Shown here piece by piece: positions 8,547-17,786 of a DNA stretch of 64,000 nt. The notes beneath the pieces are model-generated. The model made no database searches. It was not told where the DNA came from and saw only the letters and a list, made by a program, of their open reading frames with translations. Position numbers and translations under genes: made by a program. Position 1 is the stretch's first letter; every line of letters begins with the position of its first letter. This DNA is from Oscillospiraceae bacterium. GTDB taxonomy: Bacteria; Bacillota; Clostridia; Oscillospirales; Acutalibacteraceae. The stretch is from NCBI GenBank assembly GCA_910574995.1, contig CAJTCS010000001.1, forward strand, positions 186,001-250,000, given 5' to 3'.

Positions 8547-8596
8547 ACGCATGAAGCAGCCCGTTGTGGATATATAGTAAGGAGTGGTTACAAAAA

Positions 8597-9682
8597 ATGG
8601 CACGGAAGAAGGAACCGGAAAAACAGGGCAATGAAGAGCTGTTCGTAGCCCTGGCGCTGCTGGAGAAGGAAAAAGGCATACCGGCAGACTTTATGCTGGA
8701 TAAGATCAAAAAGGCCATTGGCACAGCCTGCAAGAACAGCTATGGCAACGAAGAGGTAGACGTGCGGGTAGACGCGGCCACGGGCCGTTTTGACGTATAC
8801 CTGCTGAAAACCGTGGTGGAAGAGGTGGAAGACCCCAACCGGGAGATTTTGTACGACCTGGCCCGGGAGATCAACCCCCTTACCCTTTTGGGCGAACAGG
8901 TAGGCATCAAGCTGGATACCAAGCAGTTTGGCCGGGTGGCGGCCCAGACTGCCCGGAACATCATCCGCCAGGGCATCCGCGACAGCGAACGCGGCCAGAT
9001 GATGCAGGAGTTCCAAAGCAAACACCAAGAGCTGGTCAGCGGCCTGGTAGAGCGTATCGACCCGAAAACAGGCGCCATATCCCTGCGCATCGGCAAAGCA
9101 GAGGCGGTGCTTCCCAAAAACGAGCAGATCGGCGGGGAAAGCGTGCAGGAGGGCGACTACATAAAGGTTTATGTAGTCGACGTACGGGAGACGGAGAAGG
9201 GCCCCAAGGCCATTATCTCCCGCACCCACCCAGATCTGGTCAAGCGCATGTTTGAGACCGAGGTGCCCGAGATTTACGACGGTACGGTGGAGATCAAGGC
9301 CGTCTCCCGAGAGGCGGGCTCCCGCACCAAGCTGGCCGTCCTCAGCCATAACCCGGACGTGGACGCGGTAGGCGCGTGCATCGGGGCCCGGGGCGCCCGG
9401 GTGTCCGAGATCGTAGACGAGCTGGGCGGCGAGAAGATCGACATTGTAGAGTATAGCGAAGAGCCCCAGAAGTTCATTGCCGCCGCCCTGTCCCCGGCCA
9501 GCGTGCTGGGGGTAGAGGTGGCCGAAGACGGCACCCGGGCCTGTAAGGTCACGGTGCCCGACAGCCAGCTTTCCCTGGCCATCGGCAACAAGGGGCAGAA
9601 CGCCCGCCTGGCCGCCAAGCTGACCGGCTGGAAGATAGACATCAAACCGGAAAGCGGTTTTTATGGGGAGGATTCCGATTAA
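8597..9682 (+). CDS. nusA: Transcription termination/antitermination factor NusA
   Basis: This 361-aa RNA polymerase-binding elongation factor modulates pausing, termination and antitermination. The order is an N-terminal RNAP-binding domain (about 1-125), an S1 domain (about 135-200) and two KH domains (about 205-350) ending with the conserved VAIGNKGQNARLAAKLTGWK-like stretch. It lacks the C-terminal acidic repeats of E. coli NusA, as usual in Firmicutes. The ATG at 8597 lies after AAGGAGTGG; an upstream ATG would add 11 residues but has no ribosome site. It is cotranscribed with rnpM, ylxQ and infB. Confidence 0.97.
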   Translation: MARKKEPEKQGNEELFVALALLEKEKGIPADFMLDKIKKAIGTACKNSYGNEEVDVRVDAATGRFDVYLLKTVVEEVEDPNREILYDLAREINPLTLLGEQVGIKLDTKQFGRVAAQTARNIIRQGIRDSERGQMMQEFQSKHQELVSGLVERIDPKTGAISLRIGKAEAVLPKNEQIGGESVQEGDYIKVYVVDVRETEKGPKAIISRTHPDLVKRMFETEVPEIYDGTVEIKAVSREAGSRTKLAVLSHNPDVDAVGACIGARGARVSEIVDELGGEKIDIVEYSEEPQKFIAAALSPASVLGVEVAEDGTRACKVTVPDSQLSLAIGNKGQNARLAAKLTGWKIDIKPESGFYGEDSD

Positions 9683-9869
9683 CCTTGCTTTGCGTTATGC
9701 TTGCCGCGCTGTGTTGGCCCCCTGGGCCCGTCCTTTTCCGCCTGCGTCCAGATTTGGCGGGGGCAGGCCCAGCGGCCGCCGCGGCGGAAGCTTTATGAAG
9801 GGCAAGGGGGCTTTTAAAAGTTCCCTTGCAGGGTGCGGGGCACGGTTCCGCAAAAAGGAGGGATGCGGG

Positions 9870-10172
9870 GTGAAGCCCAAGAAAATACCCATGCGGATGT
9901 GTACGGGTTGTGGGGAGATGAAGCCCAAGAAAGAGCTGGTCCGCGTGGTGCGCGGGCCGGAGAAAGCCGGGGAAGACGGCCAACCCTTGCCGCCGGAGAT
10001 CTCCCTGGATCTGACAGGGAAAAAGCCTGGCCGGGGGGCGTACCTGTGCCCTAGCCTGGCCTGCCTGCAGAAGGCCCGCAAAGCCCGGCGGCTGGAACGG
10101 GCTTTCGCCTGTAAGATCCCGGAAGAGGTTTACGAACAGATGGAAAAGGAGCTGGGGACTGATGACGGATAA
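9870..10172 (+). CDS. rnpM: RNase P modulator RnpM (YlxR)
   Basis: This 100-aa RNA-binding protein of the YlxR family modulates RNase P activity in B. subtilis. It shows the family signature (MRMCTGCGEMKPKKELVRVV near the N-terminus, then GRGAYLCPSLACLQKARK). The start is GTG at 9870, after AAAAAGGAGGGATGCGG; the frame is open for another 69 codons upstream but those show no homology. It lies between nusA and ylxQ, its conserved position, and overlaps ylxQ by 11 nt, suggesting translational coupling. Confidence 0.93.
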   Translation: MKPKKIPMRMCTGCGEMKPKKELVRVVRGPEKAGEDGQPLPPEISLDLTGKKPGRGAYLCPSLACLQKARKARRLERAFACKIPEEVYEQMEKELGTDDG

Positions 10173-10470
10173 GGTTCTGTCGCTGCTGGGGCTTTGCCGG
10201 AAGGCCGGGAAGCTGGAGGGCGGCTATGACATGTGCGTGGCGGCCGCCCGGCATGGAGAGGCAAGGCTGCTGCTGGCAGCGGCGGAGATTTCAGAGAAAA
10301 CCTGTAAAAACCTGCGTTACGAAGCCGAGAGGGCGGGCATCCCCTGTGCCCGCGTTGAGATACCCATGGCGGAATTGGGAAGGGCCTGCGGGGTCAGGGC
10401 CGGGGTGCTGGCTGTGACGGACGAGGGCTTTTCAAAGGCGCTGATGGAGCTTGGAGTAAAATGGCTGTGA
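10162..10470 (+). CDS. ylxQ: YlxQ, L7Ae-family RNA-binding protein
   Basis: This 102-aa ribosomal protein L7Ae/L30e-fold protein probably binds kink-turn RNA. It shows the typical N-terminus ([20 protein letters not shown]) and [21 protein letters not shown]. It overlaps the end of rnpM and precedes infB by 25 nt in the standard operon order. Its biological role is poorly defined in the family. Confidence 0.92.
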   Translation: MTDKVLSLLGLCRKAGKLEGGYDMCVAAARHGEARLLLAAAEISEKTCKNLRYEAERAGIPCARVEIPMAELGRACGVRAGVLAVTDEGFSKALMELGVKWL

Positions 10471-10495
10471 AGCGAGAAGAAGGAGGAATGGTACT

Positions 10496-12904
10496 ATGAT
10501 GGTGAAATATAGAGTACGGGAAGTGGCCAAGGACCTGAACATCCCGAACAAGGATGTGATTGAGACTTTGGCGCAATATTTCCCAGAGCCCAAAAAGTAT
10601 ATGACAGCCCTGGAGGAGCACGAGCTGGACGTTGTGCTGGAAACTTTTACCCAGCAGCGGAACATGGAAAGCCTGGACGCCTATTTTGCAGAGCGCACCG
10701 CCCCTGCCCCAGAACCCGCGCCCGCCCCTGTTTCCAAGCAACAGGCCGGTAAAAAAAACCAGGAGAAGCCCCAGCCCCAGGAAAAGCGGAACCAGAAGCC
10801 CCCGCAGCCAGGCAAGGGGAAGCCGGCGGGCCAGAACAGCCAGAAAGGGCAGCCGGCGCAGGGCAAGCCGCAGCCTGCCGCCGTCGGCAAACAGCCCGCG
10901 CCGGTGCAGGTGCAAGAGCCCAAACAGCCGGTGCGCCGGGTGGTGGATACCCGTACCTCCCATGTAAATATCGATAAATATAGTGAAAAATATGACCGCC
11001 TGGCCGACCAGAAGGTGGGCGCCCGCAACGACAACGTTGTTACCAAGCAGAAGTTCACCAACCGGAACCAGCAGCGCCGGGGCCAGCAGCGCCGGGGCAA
11101 GCGGGAGACCGAAGCCGAGCGTTTGCGCCGCATTGCCCAAGAGCGCAAGGCCAAGCACATCACCATCGAGGTGCCGGATGAGATTACCGTAGGCGAGTTT
11201 GCCCTGCGGCTGAAGGTATCCGCCCCAGAGGTCATCAAGAAGCTGATGGGCCTGGGGGTATTCGCCGCCATCAACGATACGATCGACTTCGACACCGCCG
11301 TGCTGGTGGCCGACGAGTTCCACGCCAAGGTGGAGAAGGAAGTGGTGGTTACCATTGAGGAGCGCATTATCGACGACAGCGAGGATGACGCGGCCAACCT
11401 GGTCCCCCGTGCGCCCGTGGTAGTGGTCATGGGCCATGTGGACCACGGGAAGACCTCTATTTTAGACGTGATCCGCCACTCGAACGTCACCGAGGGCGAG
11501 GCCGGCGGCATTACCCAGCATATCGGCGCGTACCGGGTGAAGGTGGGCGACCGGGACGTTACCTTCCTGGACACCCCCGGCCACGCGGCTTTCACCACCA
11601 TGCGGGCCCGGGGCGCGCAGGTCACCGACATTGCCGTGCTGGTGGTGGCGGCGGACGACGGCATCATGCCCCAGACCGTTGAGGCTATCAACCACGCCAA
11701 GGCCGCGGGGGTAAGCATCATTGTGGCCATCAACAAGATGGACAAAGTGGGGGCGAATCCGGAAAAAGTAAAAGAACAGCTTACCGAATATGAGCTTGTC
11801 CCCGAGGACTGGGGCGGCGCCACCCCCTGCATCCCGGTTTCCGCCCACACGAAAGAGGGCATAGGCGACCTGTTGGAAATGGTCACCCTGACCGCCGACA
11901 TGATGGAACTGAAAGCCAACCCTGACCGCGCGGGTAAAGGCACGGTGGTAGAGGCCCGCCTGGACAAGGGCATGGGCCCCATCGCCACGGTATTGGTGCA
12001 AAACGGCACCCTGAAAGCCGGGGACATCATCGTGGCCGGCACGACGGTGGGCCGTGTCCGCTCTATGATGGACGACAAGGGCCGCCGGGTGCAGGAGGCG
12101 GGCCCCTCGGTGCCTGTGGAGATTACCGGCCTGAACGACGTGCCCGTGGGCGGCGACATCTTCAACGCCGTGTCTGACGAGCGCTTGGCCCGGGAGCTGG
12201 TGGAACAGCGCCTGACTGAACAGAAGGAAGAGACCTTCCGGGCGCAGACCAAGGTGACGCTGGATAACCTGTTCGACCAGATGAAGCAGGGCGAAATGAA
12301 AGAGCTGAAAATCATTGTAAAGGCGGACGTGCAGGGCTCGGTAGAGGCGGTGCGCCAGTCTTTAGAGAAGCTGACCAACGAAGAAGTCCGCGTGCACATC
12401 ATCCATGGGGCCGTGGGCGCCGTGAACGAAAGCGACGTGATGCTGGCCAACGCCTCCAACGCCATCATCGTGGGCTTTAACGTCCGGCCCGACCCGGTGG
12501 CCGAGGAAAGCGCCAAGCGGGACGGCGTGGATATGCGGCTGTACCGGATCATATACGACTGTATTGAGGAGATCGAGTCTGCCATGAAGGGCATGCTGGC
12601 CCCCAAATATAAAGAGGTGGCCCTGGGCAAGGCCGAGTGCCGGGAGACCTATAAGATCTCCAACGTGGGCGTGGTCATCGGCGGCCACGTTACCAGCGGG
12701 AAGATTACCCGTAACGCCCAGGTGCGCGTAGTGCGGGACGGCATCATCGTGGCCGACGACAAGATCGCTTCCCTGCGCCGCTTCAAGGACGATGTGAAGG
12801 AAGTGGCCGACGGCTATGACTGCGGCATTACCCTGGAGAAGTTCTCTGACATCAAGCAAGGCGACGTGCTGGAAGCCTATGAGATGGTAGAGTATAGAGA
12901 TTAG
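10496..12904 (+). CDS. infB: Translation initiation factor IF-2
   Basis: This 802-aa GTPase brings fMet-tRNA to the 30S subunit and promotes subunit joining. The order is an IF2_N helix bundle (1-55), a low-complexity Gln/Pro/Lys/Ala linker (60-160), a second IF2_N (about 225-275), a G domain with GHVDHGKTS (about 313), DTPGH (about 358) and NKMD (about 411), then domains II, III and IV. The start ATGATG follows AGAAGGAGGAATGGTACT. It is the last gene of the rimP operon here; rbfA, which commonly follows infB, is absent. Confidence 0.97.
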   Translation: MMVKYRVREVAKDLNIPNKDVIETLAQYFPEPKKYMTALEEHELDVVLETFTQQRNMESLDAYFAERTAPAPEPAPAPVSKQQAGKKNQEKPQPQEKRNQKPPQPGKGKPAGQNSQKGQPAQGKPQPAAVGKQPAPVQVQEPKQPVRRVVDTRTSHVNIDKYSEKYDRLADQKVGARNDNVVTKQKFTNRNQQRRGQQRRGKRETEAERLRRIAQERKAKHITIEVPDEITVGEFALRLKVSAPEVIKKLMGLGVFAAINDTIDFDTAVLVADEFHAKVEKEVVVTIEERIIDDSEDDAANLVPRAPVVVVMGHVDHGKTSILDVIRHSNVTEGEAGGITQHIGAYRVKVGDRDVTFLDTPGHAAFTTMRARGAQVTDIAVLVVAADDGIMPQTVEAINHAKAAGVSIIVAINKMDKVGANPEKVKEQLTEYELVPEDWGGATPCIPVSAHTKEGIGDLLEMVTLTADMMELKANPDRAGKGTVVEARLDKGMGPIATVLVQNGTLKAGDIIVAGTTVGRVRSMMDDKGRRVQEAGPSVPVEITGLNDVPVGGDIFNAVSDERLARELVEQRLTEQKEETFRAQTKVTLDNLFDQMKQGEMKELKIIVKADVQGSVEAVRQSLEKLTNEEVRVHIIHGAVGAVNESDVMLANASNAIIVGFNVRPDPVAEESAKRDGVDMRLYRIIYDCIEEIESAMKGMLAPKYKEVALGKAECRETYKISNVGVVIGGHVTSGKITRNAQVRVVRDGIIVADDKIASLRRFKDDVKEVADGYDCGITLEKFSDIKQGDVLEAYEMVEYRD

Positions 12905-12992
12905 TTTTAGGATCAAACCCTTTTTTCCAAAGGGTATGTGGGGAATGGGACAAAGCCTCAAGGTTTTTAGCGCCCCGCAAGGAGGAATTGTC

Positions 12993-14267
12993 ATGAAGCA
13001 CGATATTGTCATCATCGGCGGCGGGCCCGCGGGCCTGGCCGCGGCCATTGCCGCCAAAGAGGCCGGCGTGGAGGACGTGCTGGTTTTAGAGCGGGAAAAG
13101 GAGCTGGGAGGCATTCTGAACCAGTGCATCCACAACGGCTTTGGCCTGCACACCTTTAAGGAAGAGCTGACCGGGCCCGAGTACGCCGCCCGGTACATAG
13201 AGAAAGCCCAGGCCTTGGGCATCCCCCGCCTTTTACGCACCACGGCGGTAGACCTGCGGCGCCAGGGGGATTCGGTGGTGGTCACCTCCGTCAGCAAACA
13301 GGACGGCCTTTTGCAGACGGAAGCCAAGGCCGCTGTCCTTTGCATGGGCTGCCGGGAACGCCCCCGGGGCGCGCTGAATATCCCGGGCACACGGCCGGCG
13401 GGCATCTTTTCCGCGGGCACGGCCCAGCGGCTGGTAAACATGGAGGGGTATCTTCCCGGCCGGAAGGTGGTCATCCTGGGCAGCGGCGATATCGGGCTGA
13501 TTATGGCCCGGCGCATGACCCTGGAAGGGGCCAAAGTCCAGTGCGTGGCCGAGCTGATGCCCTATTCAGGCGGGCTGAAGCGGAACATTGTCCAGTGCCT
13601 TGACGATTATGGCATCCCCCTGAAGCTGAGCCACACCGTGGTGGATATAGAGGGCAAAGAGCGCGTCACCGGCGTGACCATCGCCCAGGTGGACGGGAGG
13701 CTGAAGCCCATCCCCGGCACAGAAGAGCATTACGACTGTGACACCCTGCTGCTGTCGGTGGGGCTGATCCCGGAGAACGAGCTTTCCAAAGCCGTGGGGG
13801 TAGAGCTGTCCCCGGTCACCAGCGGGCCCAAGGTGAACGAGCAGCTGGAGACGAACATCCCTGGGGTATTCGCCTGCGGCAACGTGCTCCATGTCCACGA
13901 CCTGGTGGACTACGTCTCGGAAGAGGCGGAGCAGGCCGGGCGCAGCGCCGCCCGCTTCGTGCGGGAGGGCCGGGACGCCGGGCAGCGGGAGATCCCCATA
14001 AAAACGGCCGGCGCCGTGCGTTATACGGTGCCCAGCACCCTTTCCCCAGGCCGCATGGGGCCCGAGGCGGTGGTGCGTTTCCGGGTGGGGCGCAATATGC
14101 GCAAGGCCACGGTACGGGTGCTGGTGGACGGCAAAGAGGTCTTGAAGCGGTCCCGGCCGGTGATGGCGCCCGGGGAGATGGAGCAGCTTAAACTGAAAAA
14201 AGAGTGGTTTACAGACGCTTGCCAGGAAGCCGTGATAGAGGCCACAGACGGACAGGAGGGGAATTGA
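12993..14267 (+). CDS. FAD/NAD-dependent oxidoreductase, anaerobic glycerol-3-P dehydrogenase-like subunit B
   Basis: This 424-aa flavoprotein has an N-terminal FAD fold (DIVIIGGGPAGLAAAIAAKE), an internal NAD fold (KVVILGSGDIGLIMARRMT) and a C-terminal FAD-closing motif (FACGNVLHVHDLVDYV). It matches the middle gene of a three-gene module common in Clostridia: GlpA-like dehydrogenase, this oxidoreductase, and a DUF1667 protein. Here the DUF1667 gene follows directly (1-nt gap) but the GlpA-like partner is at 56022-57446 on the other strand. The ATG at 12993 follows AAGGAGGAATTGTC. Electron acceptor and exact substrate are inferred from the family only. Confidence 0.85.
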   Translation: MKHDIVIIGGGPAGLAAAIAAKEAGVEDVLVLEREKELGGILNQCIHNGFGLHTFKEELTGPEYAARYIEKAQALGIPRLLRTTAVDLRRQGDSVVVTSVSKQDGLLQTEAKAAVLCMGCRERPRGALNIPGTRPAGIFSAGTAQRLVNMEGYLPGRKVVILGSGDIGLIMARRMTLEGAKVQCVAELMPYSGGLKRNIVQCLDDYGIPLKLSHTVVDIEGKERVTGVTIAQVDGRLKPIPGTEEHYDCDTLLLSVGLIPENELSKAVGVELSPVTSGPKVNEQLETNIPGVFACGNVLHVHDLVDYVSEEAEQAGRSAARFVREGRDAGQREIPIKTAGAVRYTVPSTLSPGRMGPEAVVRFRVGRNMRKATVRVLVDGKEVLKRSRPVMAPGEMEQLKLKKEWFTDACQEAVIEATDGQEGN

Positions 14268-14268
14268 C

Positions 14269-14649
14269 ATGGCGGTCCGCGAATTAACATGCATCAGCTG
14301 CCCTTTGGGCTGCCCCCTGCGCGTAGAACTGGACGGGCAGGGCCAGGTGCTCTCGGTAACGGGCAACACCTGTAAGCGTGGGGAGGAATATGGCAGGAAA
14401 GAGGTGACAGCCCCCACCCGCACCGTCACCTCTACCGTGCGGGTAGAGGGCGGCAAAGCGCCGGTCGTTTCCGTGCGCACCAAAACGGACATCCCGAAAG
14501 AGAAAATTTTCGCATGCATGGAAGAGATCCGCAAGGCCGCGGCAAAGGCCCCCGTCCGTATAGGGGACGTGGTCATCCCCAATGTGGCCGGCACCGGCGT
14601 GGACGTGGCCGCCACCAAAGCGGTGGACTCGTTGGGCTGCCCCCAATAA
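14269..14649 (+). CDS. DUF1667 cysteine-rich protein, partner of G3P dehydrogenase-like complex
   Basis: This 126-aa protein has an N-terminal cysteine motif (CISCPLGCPLRV and GNTCKRGEEYG) that probably binds an iron-sulfur cluster or zinc, typical of DUF1667. Members usually sit beside FAD oxidoreductases of the glycerol-3-phosphate dehydrogenase type, as here, and are thought to act as an electron-transfer subunit. The ATG lies 1 nt after the previous stop, indicating translational coupling. Confidence 0.85.
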   Translation: MAVRELTCISCPLGCPLRVELDGQGQVLSVTGNTCKRGEEYGRKEVTAPTRTVTSTVRVEGGKAPVVSVRTKTDIPKEKIFACMEEIRKAAAKAPVRIGDVVIPNVAGTGVDVAATKAVDSLGCPQ

Positions 14650-14667
14650 GATAAGGAGAACGGGAAA

Positions 14668-15387
14668 GTGTTGAAAAAAGAGACAGCCACAGTTTTATTC
14701 GACTTAGACGGCACCCTGCTGCCCATGGAGCTGGAAGCCTTTACACGGGCCTACTTCGGCCTGCTGGCAAAAAAGGCAGCGCCCTTTGGCTATGACCCAA
14801 AAGCCTTGATAGCCGCCGTATGGGAAGGCACCAAGGCCATGCAGGGCAACGATGGCTCTATGCCCAACTGCGACCGGTTTTGGCAGGTATTCGTAGGGGC
14901 AATGGGGCCGGAAGCGGCGGGCCTCCGGCCGGAATTCGACCACTTTTACGCCAACGAATTCCATCAAGCCCGGGCCGCCGTGGGGGAGAATCCCCTGGCG
15001 GCTGCAACGGTGCGGGGCTTGCGGGCCAGGGGGTATGATGTGGTGCTGGCTACCAACCCCCTTTTCCCGGCGGCAGGGGTGGAGACCCGGCTGTCCTGGC
15101 TGGGGCTTTCCCTACAGGATTTCTCCTTCGCCACCACCTACGAGAATTCCACTTATTGCAAGCCTAACGGCGGCTATTACCGGGAGATATTGGGGAAAAC
15201 CGGCAAGCGCCCGGACGAGTGCCTGATGGTGGGAAACGACGCCCGGGAAGACCTGGCGGCCCGGGAGACGGGCATACCGGTATACCTGGTGACAGACTGC
15301 CTGGAAAACCCCCAGGGCCTGGACCTTACGGACGTGGATAAGGGGAGCTTCCAAGACCTGGCGGCATGGCTTGGGGTAGCGTTATAA
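14668..15387 (+). CDS. HAD family hydrolase
   Basis: This 239-aa haloacid dehalogenase-superfamily phosphatase has motif I FDLDGTLLP (nucleophile Asp near residue 13), a helical cap, motif II LATNP (near 126), a Lys in the YCKPNGGYY stretch, and motif IV MVGNDAREDL. It is likely a phosphatase of a small cytoplasmic metabolite. The start is GTG at 14668, after AAGGAGAACGGGAAA, 18 nt after the DUF1667 stop, so it is probably in the same transcript. Substrate unknown; a link to glycerol phosphates would be a guess from context. Confidence 0.88.
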   Translation: MLKKETATVLFDLDGTLLPMELEAFTRAYFGLLAKKAAPFGYDPKALIAAVWEGTKAMQGNDGSMPNCDRFWQVFVGAMGPEAAGLRPEFDHFYANEFHQARAAVGENPLAAATVRGLRARGYDVVLATNPLFPAAGVETRLSWLGLSLQDFSFATTYENSTYCKPNGGYYREILGKTGKRPDECLMVGNDAREDLAARETGIPVYLVTDCLENPQGLDLTDVDKGSFQDLAAWLGVAL

Positions 15388-15442
15388 GTATGAAGGCCAC
15401 AGGGGAATCGGCAGATAAAAAAATGATAAAAAAGGACAGGAT

Positions 15443-15925
15443 ATGAAGCTGTATTTTGACCAGCGCCCCTTCCGTTGGGACGACCAGTACACCATCTATG
15501 ACGAGACCGGCCAGCCTGCCTACCATATCATGGCAGAGCCCGGGGAAAAGGAAAACCGCATCCTCTTGCGCAACCGTAACGGCGTGGAATTGGGCCGGGT
15601 GCGCTGCCGCAAGACTATTTTTGGGGGGTGGCGGTTCTCTTTATGGCAGGGCGAGGCACAGATTGGTACGGTAGAGAAATATTCCAGCCATGGGGTAACC
15701 CGGTATGAGCTGAAGTGCAACCGGTGGCGCATTTTCGGGAATATTTTGCAATTCGAGTATGATGTGTTCGACGGGAAATATATGGTGATGCACGCGGGCA
15801 ATGAAGACGGGGCCTACCCGGGGAAATACGTGATTGACACCTCTTACTCCAACAACGAGCTGGCCGCCCTGCTGGTGGTTTTGGGGATGGAGGCGGCGAA
15901 CAGCACGCTTCCGCCCCGGAGATAG
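15443..15925 (+). CDS. LURP-one-related (tubby-like fold) protein
   Basis: This 160-aa protein resembles the LURP-one-related/YxjI family: a phospholipid scramblase-like beta barrel with YTIYDETGQPAYHIMAE at the N-terminus and repeated short beta strands (GRVRCRKTIFGGWRFSLWQG). It has no signal peptide or membrane helix except a weak hydrophobic C-terminal helix (ELAALLVVLGMEAAN). The function of bacterial members is unknown. The start follows AAAAAAGGACAGGAT. Confidence 0.75.
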   Translation: MKLYFDQRPFRWDDQYTIYDETGQPAYHIMAEPGEKENRILLRNRNGVELGRVRCRKTIFGGWRFSLWQGEAQIGTVEKYSSHGVTRYELKCNRWRIFGNILQFEYDVFDGKYMVMHAGNEDGAYPGKYVIDTSYSNNELAALLVVLGMEAANSTLPPRR

Positions 15926-15997
15926 GGGTATAGCCCCCGCCCGGCGCAGGTGCAGGGCTGGGTGCGGGTATTTTTTATCCCATACCGTTTTTCCGGC

Positions 15998-16026
15998 TTG
16001 TTCCGCCGCCGCTTTTGGGGTATACT
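15998..16026 (+). promoter_or_regulatory. Sigma-A-like promoter for trxA
   Basis: TTGTTC (15998-16003), 17 bp, TATACT (16021-16026), 86 bp before trxA. A GC-rich hairpin with a T-run (about 15935-15978) just upstream probably ends the preceding transcript. Confidence 0.72.
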
Positions 16027-16111
16027 GAAAAGGGGAAGCGGCGGCAAGGCGACAGTATTTTTTCCCTGGTTTTCCGCTTTATGGATGCTGGATACAGAAA
16101 GGATGATAAGA

Positions 16112-16423
16112 ATGGCAGTAAAAACCTTTACTAAAGAAAATTTTGACCAAGAAGTTTTGCAGGCTTCCGGCCCGGTGCTGGTGGACTTTTGGGCCAGCTG
16201 GTGCGGCCCCTGCAAGATGTTTTCCCCCATTGTGGATGAATTTGCCCAGGAGCAGGCAGGGCGTGTGACGGTAGGCAAGGTGAACATTGACGACCAGCCT
16301 GACCTGGCCGCCCGTTATGGGGTGATGAGCATCCCAACGGCTATGCTGTTCCAGAACGGTGAGGCAGTGGGCACTTTGGTAGGCGTGCAGCCCAAAGAGA
16401 ACCTGGAAAAGCTTTTAAAGTAA
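16112..16423 (+). CDS. trxA: Thioredoxin
   Basis: This 103-aa thioredoxin has active site WCGPC (Cys31/Cys34) and the cis-Pro motif SIPTAML. It reduces protein disulfides in the cytoplasm and is recycled by the reductase encoded 89 nt downstream. The ATG at 16112 gives the standard thioredoxin length; the frame is open upstream without homology. A strong terminator separates it from trxB, so trxB may receive only read-through or have its own promoter. Confidence 0.97.
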   Translation: MAVKTFTKENFDQEVLQASGPVLVDFWASWCGPCKMFSPIVDEFAQEQAGRVTVGKVNIDDQPDLAARYGVMSIPTAMLFQNGEAVGTLVGVQPKENLEKLLK

Positions 16424-16431
16424 ACGGAGCG

Positions 16432-16481
16432 GCCCTGCCAGGGCGGAGCAAGGCTTTTGCACCCTGGCAGGGCTTGTTTTT
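16432..16481 (+). terminator. Terminator between trxA and trxB
   Basis: A perfect 12-bp stem (GCCCTGCCAGGG / CCCTGGCAGGGC) with an 18-nt loop, then TTGTTTTT. Confidence 0.88.
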
Positions 16482-16512
16482 GCAAAAGGCAAAAGAGGCA
16501 GGAGGTTAAGGC

Positions 16513-17430
16513 ATGGGCAATGTGTATGATATGATCGTGATAGGCGGCGGGCCAGGGGGGTATACGGCGGCGCTGTATGGGGCGCGGGCAGGTTTTTCCG
16601 TGCTGGTATTGGAAGAACTGGCCCCCGGCGGGCAAATGGGCACCACCGAGCAGATCGACAATTACCCCGGCTTCCCCGAAGGCGTAGGGGGCTTTGAGCT
16701 ATCCATGCAGATGAAGCAAGGGGCCGAACGCTTTGGGGCGGAAACCAAGCTGGCCGGCGCCACAGAGGCCAGGCTGGCCGGGGAAGTGAAGGAAATTTTG
16801 GCGGGAGGGGAGACCTACGCCGCACGCACAGTGGTGCTGGCCACAGGGGCCCGCCCAAGGGAAATGGGCCTGCCCAGGGAGCGGGAGCTGCGGGGGAAGG
16901 GCATATCCTACTGCGCTACCTGCGACGGCATGTTCTTCCGGGGCAAGGCCGTGGCTGTGGTAGGGGGCGGCAATACCGCTGCCGCAGACGCCTTGTACCT
17001 GTCCAGGCTGTGTGAGAAGGTATATTTGGTCCACCGGCGGGACCGCCTGCGGGCCTCCCGTGCATATTGGGAGCCCCTGGGGCAGGCGGGAAACGTGGAG
17101 TTCCTGTGGGACAGCCAAGTGACGGTTTTGCAGGGCGGGACGGCCTTGACAGGCGTAGAGGTGCAAAACAAAAACAGCGGGGCAGCGCGCCTGCTGGATT
17201 GCGCAGGGTTGTTTGTGGCCATCGGCCATTTGCCCAACAGCGGGCTTTTTCAGGGGCAAGTGGAACTGGACGGGGCAGGCTATGTACAAGCGGACGAGAC
17301 CACACGCACCAACCTGCCGGGGGTCTTCGCGGTGGGGGACCTGCGGGCCAAGCCCCTGCGCCAGGTGGTTACGGCAACGGCGGACGGGGCTGTGGCGGCG
17401 CATTTTGCCGAGGAATACCTCTCGCTTTAA
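16513..17430 (+). CDS. trxB: Thioredoxin-disulfide reductase
   Basis: This 305-aa low-molecular-weight FAD/NAD(P)H thioredoxin reductase has an N-terminal FAD fold (MIVIGGGPGGYTAALYGARA), redox motif CATCD (Cys134/Cys137), a second dinucleotide fold (VAVVGGGNTAAADALYLSR) and a C-terminal FAD motif (GVFAVGDLR). It pairs with TrxA directly upstream. The position after VHRRD (RLRAS) fits NADPH use. The start follows AGGAGGTTAAGGC. Confidence 0.96.
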   Translation: MGNVYDMIVIGGGPGGYTAALYGARAGFSVLVLEELAPGGQMGTTEQIDNYPGFPEGVGGFELSMQMKQGAERFGAETKLAGATEARLAGEVKEILAGGETYAARTVVLATGARPREMGLPRERELRGKGISYCATCDGMFFRGKAVAVVGGGNTAAADALYLSRLCEKVYLVHRRDRLRASRAYWEPLGQAGNVEFLWDSQVTVLQGGTALTGVEVQNKNSGAARLLDCAGLFVAIGHLPNSGLFQGQVELDGAGYVQADETTRTNLPGVFAVGDLRAKPLRQVVTATADGAVAAHFAEEYLSL

Positions 17431-17494
17431 AGGACCCTGGGGCTTTGGCGCGTCAGCCTGGTATCCTTTGTGGCCGTAATGCCCCAAAAAAGGC

Positions 17495-17523
17495 TTGACA
17501 AATCCCCGGTTTAGGGGTATCCT
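17495..17523 (+). promoter_or_regulatory. Sigma-A promoter for ABC-F leader transcript
   Basis: Consensus TTGACA (17495-17500), 17 bp, TATCCT (17518-17523). It starts a leader of about 255 nt ahead of the ABC-F gene. Confidence 0.82.
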
Positions 17524-17571
17524 ATATCCTGTACGAACGTACGGCATATTTGAAACGCAAGGAGTGGAAGG

Positions 17572-17583
17572 ATGTTAGTATAA
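17572..17583 (+). CDS. Three-codon upstream ORF (Met-Leu-Val) in ABC-F leader
   Basis: ATG TTA GTA TAA is preceded by a good ribosome site (AAGGAG, 17559-17564, 7 nt spacing). Short upstream ORFs of this kind sense ribosome-stalling antibiotics in the attenuators of ABC-F resistance genes. Here it lies ahead of competing hairpins and a terminator. Translation is inferred, not shown. Confidence 0.6.
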   Translation: MLV

Positions 17584-17698
17584 GGCTTATGGAATCGGGA
17601 AAAACGCTTTTCGGGCGGGGATGCCTGCCCAAGGGCCTGTTTTTTGCGCCGGTTTGCATGTGCCTATACGCATCCTTTTTCTGCTTTGGGGGGACCAT

Positions 17699-17718
17699 GG
17701 GCAGGTATGCCCTTTTTT
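17699..17718 (+). terminator. First hairpin/U-run in ABC-F leader
   Basis: A short stem GGGCA / TGCCC with a 4-nt loop is followed by six T. The 5' arm can instead pair with CCTGCCC at 17624-17630. Confidence 0.5.
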
Positions 17719-17725
17719 GCGTATA

Positions 17726-17768
17726 ACGGGCCTGTTTCCGGCACATCCGGAGGCAGGCCCGTTTTGTG
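17726..17768 (+). terminator. Attenuator terminator directly before ABC-F gene
   Basis: A perfect 9-bp stem ACGGGCCTG / CAGGCCCGT with an inner CCGG/CCGG pairing is followed by TTTTGT, ending 3 nt before the AAAGGAGG ribosome site. The 3' arm CAGGCCC can alternatively pair with GGGCCTG at 17633-17639, which would form an antiterminator. Confidence 0.75.
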
Positions 17769-17786
17769 ACAAAGGAGGGTATGCGT

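Noticed and set aside
10394-12630. Long minus-strand open frames (350 and 649 codons) opposite infB
   Set aside because: They are antisense to a clearly functional gene, have no ribosome sites or recognisable domains, and arise from the high GC content and codon bias.
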